From contig NZ_MJAJ01000002.1 in NCBI RefSeq assembly GCF_001746365.1, positions 94,312-158,311 on the forward strand: a stretch of DNA of 64,000 nt, given 5' to 3'. The notes under the pieces were generated by a model. That model was not told the DNA's origin and did not search any database. It saw only the letters and a list, made by a program, of their open reading frames with translations. Source of the stretch: Streptomyces sp. LUP30 (GTDB taxonomy: Bacteria; Actinomycetota; Actinomycetes; Streptomycetales; Streptomycetaceae). This document shows, piece by piece, positions 57,933 through 64,000 of the stretch. The translations under genes and the position numbers were made by a program. Numbering within the stretch: position 1 is the stretch's first letter; each line of letters begins with the position of its first letter.

Positions 57933-58595
57933 TCCAGACCGGGGAATCGGCAGGTCGCTGAGGAACGGACCGGGCGCCTTCACCGCCGTGACAGGCCTCG
58001 CGTCGCCGTGCTCGCCGGAGCGCGCCCGCACCGCGGACCGCAGCTCGCGCCGGACGTCGGGTGCTGGGGCCCTGCGGCATACCACCGGGGCCCCACGTGA
58101 CGGACCGATGCGGCGCGGGCGTGGTCAGCGGCGACACAGGGGAGAACAACCGGCCGGCCCCCGACGCTCCGCCGCAGGAACTCCGCGAGCCGTGCCGAAG
58201 GGACTGCGCCCGTGCTCCCGGCGGACGGACCCGTGCGCCCGTCGGCCCACAGGAACAGGGAGGCGCTGCAGGTCGAGACGTGATGTCGGGGTGGGGCCGT
58301 CGTGGACGCTCAGCGGCAGCGCGGAACGACGGCGACCGATGCGGGTCAGTCGTCTGACAGGAGGTCTACGGATCCAGGTCGAGCGAGGCCTGTGGAGGCC
58401 GGCGTGCCGGGCGAGGGCGAGGGCTGCTTCCCCCCGCCGCCCGGCCGCACGCCGGGCACCTCGTCGTAGACGGCCGGGCCTCCGACCGTCTACTGCATGG
58501 GAGCACGGGCTGATGCTCGTTGAGACCGACGACGGCCAGCGGCGTCGCTCCCTATGCGCAGGAGTGCAACCGCAGAGGTCGTCGTCCTGGATGCC
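57933..58595. other. Gap with no supported gene
   Basis: These 663 bases carry no frame that combines a ribosome site with a recognisable family. Base composition stays GC-rich and the third-position bias is irregular, as expected of decayed coding DNA. Confidence 0.4.
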
Positions 58596-58760
58596 TCACT
58601 CCGCACTCGGTCCGGGCCGCGGCTCTCGGACGACGGCGACGCCCCCCTCGGGGACGGTGACCGAGCCCACCACCGGTTTCCCTGTGAGGAGTTCGACGCC
58701 GTCGGCGGGGATCGCGGCGCCGCGGCCGGCGTGGTCGATCAGGAAGAGGCAGTCGGCGTC
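58596..58760 (-). pseudogene. GH42 beta-galactosidase C-terminal remnant
   Basis: The frame reads CLFLIDHAGRGAAIP, GVELLTGKPVVGSVTVPEGG and VAVVREPRP before its stop. This is the small beta-sandwich end of GH42-type beta-galactosidases (a hydrophobic 'FL-N/D-H' strand, 'DLLTG', 'V-L/V-P-x-G-V-A-V-L/V'). Nothing else of the ~670-residue enzyme remains. It abuts a Tat-leader stub in another frame. Confidence 0.55.
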
Positions 58761-58855
58761 CGCGCCTCGCCCAGGACCGCAGCAGCGGCGACGCCGCGCA
58801 GAACGGTGCGGCGGCCGGGAGAAGGCAGGGGGTGATCGAGGGATGAAAGGTGCAT
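58739..58855 (-). pseudogene. Tat signal-peptide stub
   Basis: The ATG at 58855 has an AGGAG site six bases upstream and encodes MHLSSLDHPLPSPGRRTVLR then GVAAAAVLGEA. That is a twin-arginine export signal with RR, a hydrophobic stretch and an Ala-rich end. The frame stops after 38 codons, where the DNA runs into the GH42 3' end. A deletion seems to have joined the start of one secreted enzyme gene to the end of another. Confidence 0.5.
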
Positions 58856-59247
58856 TTCGGCTCCTGACAGGGTGACCGAGCCCGAGACGGCGGGTCGACC
58901 CGAGGGGGCGTGGCGGGGAAGCGGTCGTCAAGGCGACCCAGACTCAACACGATCGAACAAATACGATCGGCGGCTGCGAGGAAGACTGAACGCTTCCGAG
59001 AGTCGCCGTCAAGACCCTTCATCCCGGACACGGAGTCGGCCGCACCCGTCCGGAAGCCCGACGCAGCCTCGCTGGACGGCAATGACGGCCCCGTGGCGCG
59101 AAGACCGCAGAAGTGAACGCATACGGCTTGAGCTGCTCGTATACATCCTCCGAACAACACCGAAGCGGCCGTTGCACCCCTCACGCCGGGCGACCGCCCT
59201 CCCCCCGGTTCCAGCGCCCTCCATCGAAATCGCTGCCGCACGGACCC

Positions 59248-59276
59248 TTGACGTACAGCTCTCGCCTACGTAGACA
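59248..59276 (+). promoter_or_regulatory. Promoter of the LacI gene
   Basis: TTGACG (59248-59253) and TAGACA (59271-59276) are 17 bases apart, the spacing of a housekeeping sigma-70-type promoter. The expected transcription start falls inside the palindrome that follows. The 5' leader to the ATG at 59351 would be about 65 bases. Confidence 0.55.
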
Positions 59277-59304
59277 TGACCACGCGGTCAGACCGCGTGG
59301 TCAT
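59276..59304. promoter_or_regulatory. LacI-family operator (perfect palindrome)
   Basis: ATGACCACGCGGT (59276-59288) and ACCGCGTGGTCAT (59292-59304) are perfect inverted repeats with a three-base centre. It begins at the last base of the -10 box, so bound repressor would block transcription of its own gene. A hairpin in the leader RNA is another reading. Confidence 0.6.
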
Positions 59305-59350
59305 ACGGTTGACCTCGTCCGATGCAGATGTGTGACCTCCGGGAGACTTC

Positions 59351-60424
59351 ATGGCGCCAGCGATGGGCGAGAACGAGAGCTCCTCCGCGCCGCGCAGCGC
59401 GGACGTGGCCCGCCTGGCAGGGGTGTCGCGCAAGACGGTCTCGCGTGTGCTCAACAACGAGCCCTATGTCTCCGACGCGGCTCGACGCAAGGTGCTCGCA
59501 GCCGCCGAGGAACTCGGCTACCGCCTCAACCAGGCGGCCCGCACGCTGGCCTCCGGGCGCACCGGCTCGATCGGCGTGGTGGCGCTGGGAACCGTCGGGT
59601 ACGGGACCGCTTCCCTCCTCCTGCACATCGAGCGGGCCGTGCGCGATGCCGGGTATGCGCTCCGTGTGGTCAACACGCCGGACGGCGACCCGGTGGGCAT
59701 CGCCGGCGCCGTGGAGTCGCTGCTGGAGCAAGGAGTGGACGGCGTCGTCGTCTCCGAGCCCATCGTGGAAGGAGACGTCGGCGTACGCGTCGACGTGCCT
59801 GTCCTCTTCCTGGGTGCGCCGCCGGCGTTCTCGGCCGCCCGGACGGTGACCATGGGCGTCGGCGCACACGCGTTGGCGCGGGCGGCGACCGAGCATCTGC
59901 TGGATCTGGGGCATGCGACCGTTCACCACCTCGCCGGTCCACGCCGGTGGTACGCCACCAAGGACCGTATCGAGGGATGGCGGGCGGCGCTGGCGGCGCG
60001 GGGCGCGCACGAGCCGCCGCTGCTCAACGGTGACTGGTCGCCCGCCTCCGGGTATGCGGCGGGTTACGCACTGGCCTCGGACACCTCGGACACCTCGGTG
60101 ACCGCGGTCTTCGCCGCGGGCGACGAGATGGCCATCGGCCTCATCCACGCCCTGCGGGACGCGGGGCGGCGTGTGCCCGAAGACATCAGTGTCGTCGGTT
60201 TCGACGGCAATCCGGTCTTCGCCTATGTCTCCCCTCCCCTGACCACCGTGCGTCAGCCCTTCGAGGCCGCGGCCCGGGAAGGCATCCGCCTGCTCGTGCA
60301 CGCGATCGAGAAGCCCGACACCGACCTGCCGCCGGCGAGCGACCCACCGGTCCAACTCGTCGTCCGCGGCTCGACAGCGCCGCCGCCGTCCCACCAGGAC
60401 AAGACGGTGCAGCGCAACGCCTGA
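59351..60424 (+). CDS. LacI-family transcriptional regulator
   Basis: This is a 357-residue regulator. The HTH and hinge read SADVARLAGVSRKTVSRVLN, YVSDAARRKVLAAAEELGYR and LNQAARTLASGRTGSIGVV. The rest is the periplasmic-binding-protein-like sugar domain (AVFAAGDEMAIGLIHALRDA, VPEDISVVGFDG, SPPLTTVRQPF). GGGAG precedes the ATG. It lies between the Tat/GH42 remnants and the arabinanase-like gene, so it probably controls plant-polysaccharide use, with a sugar as inducer. Confidence 0.93.
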   Translation: MAPAMGENESSSAPRSADVARLAGVSRKTVSRVLNNEPYVSDAARRKVLAAAEELGYRLNQAARTLASGRTGSIGVVALGTVGYGTASLLLHIERAVRDAGYALRVVNTPDGDPVGIAGAVESLLEQGVDGVVVSEPIVEGDVGVRVDVPVLFLGAPPAFSAARTVTMGVGAHALARAATEHLLDLGHATVHHLAGPRRWYATKDRIEGWRAALAARGAHEPPLLNGDWSPASGYAAGYALASDTSDTSVTAVFAAGDEMAIGLIHALRDAGRRVPEDISVVGFDGNPVFAYVSPPLTTVRQPFEAAAREGIRLLVHAIEKPDTDLPPASDPPVQLVVRGSTAPPPSHQDKTVQRNA

Positions 60425-60638
60425 GAAAAACCCGGCAGGGAGAACACCCGCACGCCCGGGCACCGCTTTGCCGCTCGCCGGCAGTCTCACCATGACGCCG
60501 GCCGATCCCCGTCACCGCGACACCGACGTCTTCCCGCACGGCGGCCGCGGCCCGCGGGCTCGCCGCCTCCGCCAAGATTCCTCCAGGGGCGACGGGCGCC
60601 GAACCACACCATCCCTTCCCTGCTCTGGGAGCCGCACC

Positions 60639-62696
60639 ATGTCCCCTGCTCTGTCGGTCGTCAGACCCGGCGCCGCCCGGCGTTCCCGCCCTGCCACCGT
60701 CCTGTTCCTGATTCTGGCGACGGTCGTCGCCGCGGCGACGGTGTTGCTGCCCGCCGCGAACCGGGCGCAGGCCCTGGCCCGCCCCTCGCAGACGATGTAC
60801 ACCCCGCCCTCGGGTGCGCCTTCACCCGGTTCCCTCTACCCGCGAGCCATACGCCTGCAGCACAACGGATCCGCCGACGGCACCCTGCTCGCCACGTTCG
60901 AGCAGTACACCTCCGGCACACCCGTCTTCCCGATCTACCGCAGCACCGACAACGGCAACTCCTGGAGCAAGCTCTCGGACGTCGCCGACACCCAGAACGG
61001 CTGGGGCATGCGCTGGGAGCCCGAGCTGTTCGAACTGCCCACGGCGGTCGGCGGCTTCCCGGCGGGCACGATCCTGGCCGCCGGCGCGTCCGTCCCCTCC
61101 GACCGCTCGGCCATCAAGATCGATGTCTACGCCAGCACCGACCGCGGACAGACCTGGACGTTCGTCAGCAACATCGCCACCGGTGGCGCCGCCTTCGACA
61201 CCAACGGGAACACCCCCGTCTGGGAGCCGTTCTTCCTCTACGCCAACGGCAAGCTGATCGTCTACTACTCCGACCAGCGCGACCCCGCCCACGGCCAGAA
61301 GGTCGTGCACCAGGTCTCCACGGACGCCCGCACCTGGGGCCCCGTCGTCGACGACGTGGCGATGCCTGTTTACGGCAACCGTCCCGGCATGCCGACCGTC
61401 GCAAAGCTGCCGAACGGCAATTACGTCATGACGTACGAGTACGGCGGCGCCCCCGAAGGCAACTTCTCCGTCTACTACAAGATCTCCTCCGACCCCGAGG
61501 CCTTCGGCTCCGCCACCGGCATCCCCCTGCGGACGACGGACGGCGTCGTACCCCAGAGCGCTCCCTACGTCACCTGGCTGCCCGCCGGAGGCCCGGGCGG
61601 CACCCTCGTCGTCAGCGCCAACAGCGCCGACGACCTGTTCGTCAACACCCAGAACGGCGCCGCGAACACCTGGACGCGCATCAGCGCCAACGTGGCCGGC
61701 GGCTACAGCCGCGGCATGACCCCCCTCTCCGACGGACACAGCCTGCTGATTCTGAGCGGCGGCCGCGGCGGCAGCAATCTCGCGAACCCCGTCACCTACA
61801 GCACGATCGACCTCGGCGGCGGCATCTCCGACGGCGCCACGTACACCGCCTCCAACGCAGGCAGCGGCCTGATGCTGACCATCGCGGGCGGCTCCACCGC
61901 CAACGGCGCCTACGCCACGCAGCAGAACACCGACAACGCCGGCGACCAGAAGTGGAGGTTCGCCCAGCAGCCCTCCGGCTACTTCAAGATCTTCAACGTG
62001 GCGAGCGGCAAGGTCCTGGGCGTTCAGAACCAGTCCACCGCCAACGGCGCCAAGATCCTCCAGTGGGACGACAACGGCACCGTCGACCACGAGTGGGCGG
62101 TCTCCCCGAACCCCGCGGGCGGCTTCTCCTTCATCAATCGGCTGACCGGCAAGTACCTGGAGATCCCCGACGCCTCCACCACCGTAGGCGCCACCGCCGG
62201 GCAGTGGGACAGCAGCGCCTGCGCGTGCCAGCGCTGGAACCTCACCCAGACCGACCTGCCGCCCCTCGGCACCGGCCAGTACATACTCGTCAACAAGAAC
62301 AGCGGCAGGTACCTCGACGTCCCCAACGCCTCCACCGCCACCGACACGGCCGTCGACCAGTGGCAGAACACCGCCTGCGCCTGTCAGTTGTTCACCTTCC
62401 AGTCCGCGGGCAGCGGAGCCTGGACCGTCAGAGGCGTCAGCAGCAGTCTGAATCTGGACATCCGTAACAGCTCCACCGCCGCGGGAGCCGTCGTCGTCCA
62501 GAACACCCCCTCCACCGCAGACTCCCAGAAGTGGACACTGACCGACGCGGGCAACGGCTACTACAAACTCCGCAACGTGAACAGCACCCTCGTCGCCGGC
62601 GTCGCGCAGTCCTCCACCGCCAACGGCGCAGCCGTCGTGCAGTGGAGCAATGTCGGCGTCGACGACCAGCTCTGGAAAATCGTCCGTATCAACTGA
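60639..62696 (+). CDS. Secreted sialidase-fold glycosidase (GH93-like) with RICIN lectin end
   Basis: This is a 685-residue exported enzyme. The ATG at 60639 has GGGAG nine bases upstream and opens a signal peptide (FLILATVVAAATVLLPAA). Residues about 50-395 form a beta-propeller with Asp-box-type repeats (STDNGNSWSKL, STDRGQTWTFV), as in exo-arabinanases (GH93) and sialidases. Residues about 400-685 are two RICIN-type beta-trefoil modules with Q-x-W endings (NAGDQKWRF, VDHEWAV, SQKWTL, DDQLWKI). The exact sugar target is uncertain; arabinan is the best guess. A 13-bp terminator follows. Confidence 0.8.
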   Translation: MSPALSVVRPGAARRSRPATVLFLILATVVAAATVLLPAANRAQALARPSQTMYTPPSGAPSPGSLYPRAIRLQHNGSADGTLLATFEQYTSGTPVFPIYRSTDNGNSWSKLSDVADTQNGWGMRWEPELFELPTAVGGFPAGTILAAGASVPSDRSAIKIDVYASTDRGQTWTFVSNIATGGAAFDTNGNTPVWEPFFLYANGKLIVYYSDQRDPAHGQKVVHQVSTDARTWGPVVDDVAMPVYGNRPGMPTVAKLPNGNYVMTYEYGGAPEGNFSVYYKISSDPEAFGSATGIPLRTTDGVVPQSAPYVTWLPAGGPGGTLVVSANSADDLFVNTQNGAANTWTRISANVAGGYSRGMTPLSDGHSLLILSGGRGGSNLANPVTYSTIDLGGGISDGATYTASNAGSGLMLTIAGGSTANGAYATQQNTDNAGDQKWRFAQQPSGYFKIFNVASGKVLGVQNQSTANGAKILQWDDNGTVDHEWAVSPNPAGGFSFINRLTGKYLEIPDASTTVGATAGQWDSSACACQRWNLTQTDLPPLGTGQYILVNKNSGRYLDVPNASTATDTAVDQWQNTACACQLFTFQSAGSGAWTVRGVSSSLNLDIRNSSTAAGAVVVQNTPSTADSQKWTLTDAGNGYYKLRNVNSTLVAGVAQSSTANGAAVVQWSNVGVDDQLWKIVRIN

Positions 62697-62722
62697 CGAC
62701 TGTCACCCGGCTCATGACCAGA

Positions 62723-62753
62723 CGCGGGGACCGCCGGCAAGGCGGTCCCCGCG
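62723..62753. terminator. 13-bp terminator hairpin
   Basis: CGCGGGGACCGCC (62723-62735) pairs perfectly with GGCGGTCCCCGCG (62741-62753) around a five-base loop, 27 bases after the stop of the glycosidase gene. Confidence 0.8.
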
Positions 62754-62861
62754 ACCGACGACGTGGGCCGGTAGGGTTCGACGCGGGCTGGCAGGGCTGA
62801 CGCGGGCCGGACGGGGCATCCGCAACTGCACCAGGAACAGCCCACGCACCGGGAGCCATCC

Positions 62862-63254
62862 GTGACCCGACACCTCGCCCTCGCCCGCGCCTGCCGCACC
62901 CTGGCCCTCACCGAACTGGCGACCGCGGCCTGGCTCTTCGCCAACCACGAGTGGCTGCTCGGGATCCTTGCTGTCTGGTCCGTGCCCAGCCTGCTCGCCG
63001 CCGACGCCGTATGCCGGCGCGCGCACCGCCGCGCGCGGGCCGAGGCACAGCACGCGGCACGGTTGGAGGCCGGTGAGCAGGTCCGGCCGCTCACGCCGTG
63101 CTGCCCGCTCTGGAAGCGCTCCGACGGCCAGGCCCACGGACCGGGCTGCACCCGCCCGCCCCTCCCCCGACGCGACACCTACCGCCTCGACCACGCCGAC
63201 CGAGCCGCGTTCGACGAGATCGTCCGCCACTACCACGACCGGAGTGCGGCCTGA
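62862..63254 (+). CDS. Small membrane protein of unknown function
   Basis: This is a 130-residue protein. Two N-terminal hydrophobic segments (LALTELATAAWLFANHEWLL, GILAVWSVPSLLAADAV) are followed by an Arg/Ala-rich helix. A Cys-rich stretch, TPCCPLWKRSDGQAHGPGCT, is a pattern I recognise from uncharacterised Streptomyces proteins. The GTG at 62862 has GGGAG nine bases upstream. The Cys/His group could bind a metal. No function can be given. Confidence 0.55.
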   Translation: MTRHLALARACRTLALTELATAAWLFANHEWLLGILAVWSVPSLLAADAVCRRAHRRARAEAQHAARLEAGEQVRPLTPCCPLWKRSDGQAHGPGCTRPPLPRRDTYRLDHADRAAFDEIVRHYHDRSAA

Positions 63255-63573
63255 CCTGCCCTCGCCCGCCCCGAGTCGAAGACGCGGAGGCGGCCTGGTT
63301 GTCGCCGTCCCGAGCCATGGGGCTCGTGGAGCCATGCGAGGTGCTCAGCCGGTGGTCTGTGAGGTCTTCAGGGAACCGCAGAAGTCGGCGAGCGTGTGGA
63401 AGTCGTTCTCCGCAGGTCGATCCGCGGGTTGACGCACCGCAGAAACCCGGGCTGTTCGGCGAGCGAAGGTGGGCCGGTCCACCCGCCGGTGATGGCGGCG
63501 CCGATGAAGGCCTGCCGCCGCGAGGGGGCAGGCCGTGGCATGAGCGCGGGTCCGGAGGCGTATCCGGGGACTG
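63255..63573. other. Gap with no supported gene
   Basis: These 319 bases separate two converging genes. No frame with a ribosome site or family match was found, and no strong hairpin was recognised. Confidence 0.4.
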
Positions 63574-64000
63574 TCAGGCGGTGACCTTGCCGAAGATGTG
63601 GTTGGCGGGAGCGTCGGGGTCGTTGCCGTAGAAGAACTCTTCGAGTGCCCGGTGGAACTCGTCACGGTCCAGTCCGCCGGAACCATCGACGTCCAGAGCG
63701 GCGAAAACGGCGGCGCAGTCCTCGCCGGGGACGGCGGCGACCGCGTCGAACATCTGCTGGAACTCGGCCTGGTCGATCTTGCCGTCTCCGTTGAGGTCGA
63801 CGAGGTCGAAGAAGCAGTTGGTGACCGGCTCGATCTGCTGCGGGTAGAGCGCCCGGTCGGTCAGGACACTCTTGAAGCCTTCGGTCATCTCCCGCACATC
63901 GACCTTCCCGTCACCGTCCTGGTCCATCGGGGCGATGACGTTCGACCAGAACTGGTCCATCCCCTCGGTGAGCCGGCGGACGGTGTCGGCATCAGGGGCG
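63574..64000 (-). CDS. EF-hand calcium-binding protein (start beyond window)
   Basis: At least 141 residues are visible. The frame is open past the methionine at 63960 to the window edge (APDADTVRRLTEGMDQ), so the true start lies outside. Three EF-hand loops with full ligand patterns are present (DQDGDGKVDVRE, DLNGDGKIDQAE, DVDGSGGLDRDE). A fourth, degenerate hand is expected upstream. It resembles calerythrin-type four-EF-hand proteins of actinomycetes, which act as cytosolic calcium buffers or sensors. Confidence 0.88.
   Translation of the reverse strand, partial: APDADTVRRLTEGMDQFWSNVIAPMDQDGDGKVDVREMTEGFKSVLTDRALYPQQIEPVTNCFFDLVDLNGDGKIDQAEFQQMFDAVAAVPGEDCAAVFAALDVDGSGGLDRDEFHRALEEFFYGNDPDAPANHIFGKVTA

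Overview
The window is very GC-rich, with strongly G/C-ending codons, frequent GTG starts and tight ATGA/GTGA stop-start overlaps. It also has a kdpFABC operon, LacI/PadR/TetR regulators and secreted RICIN-lectin enzymes. Together this points to a Streptomyces (or close actinomycete) chromosome. No rRNA, tRNA or CRISPR array was seen.

Region 1 (1-8.7 kb) is accessory DNA with decay. It holds the end of a PAP2-type membrane enzyme, a minus-strand three-gene set that looks metal-related (DUF6153 protein, Met/His-rich lipoprotein, His-tailed permease), and remnants of a tyrosine recombinase and an IS5-like transposase. It also has a secreted ALF-repeat protein and a PadR-DUF1048-DUF1048 operon with a clear operator. 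The most unusual gene is at 4715-5491: a 258-residue protein that reads like two histone folds in tandem, the first resembling eukaryotic H2A.

Region 2 (8.2-14.5 kb) is a kdp potassium-pump operon on the minus strand: a 27-residue small membrane protein, kdpF, kdpA, kdpB and kdpC. It is followed by a kdpD gene cut to its first ~70 recognisable codons. Upstream lie a frameshifted APC-type permease and the 3' scrap of a metalloprotease. A 17-bp hairpin at 14476-14512 marks the edge of the next block.

Region 3 (14.5-47.2 kb) is one hybrid NRPS/PKS cluster. The leftward arm runs from a free carrier protein at 28994 down to 14568: PCP, C-A-PCP, KS-AT-CP, luciferase-like monooxygenase, a C protein with a dead carrier domain, MFS exporter, free C, type II thioesterase and free A domain. 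The rightward arm starts at 29329: C-A-PCP, C-A-PCP-C-A-PCP-TE, MbtH and P450. A separate half-C-A-PCP protein (43490-41094) diverges from a PatB-type PLP enzyme and a B12-radical SAM enzyme. Both divergent control regions carry a GTG-N6-GTCACA site of the kind bound by actinomycete Crp. By my hand-read specificity codes, two A domains look threonine-type and one glycine-type. I do not recognise the product.

Region 4 (47.2-64 kb) is mixed. It has a membrane-anchored HTH protein and a secreted PI-PLC-X/SGNH-hydrolase/FnIII fusion. A VOC/NmrA gene chimera and a TetR-SnoaL pair follow. A sulfide/persulfide-detoxification regulon comes next (CstR-like repressor, rhodaneses, persulfide dioxygenase, TauE) with three TACCCC/GGGGTA operators. 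Then comes a LacI regulator with a promoter-overlapping palindrome, next to a deleted Tat-leader/GH42 locus and an intact sialidase-fold/RICIN arabinanase-like enzyme. The window ends with a small membrane protein and an EF-hand protein cut by the window edge.
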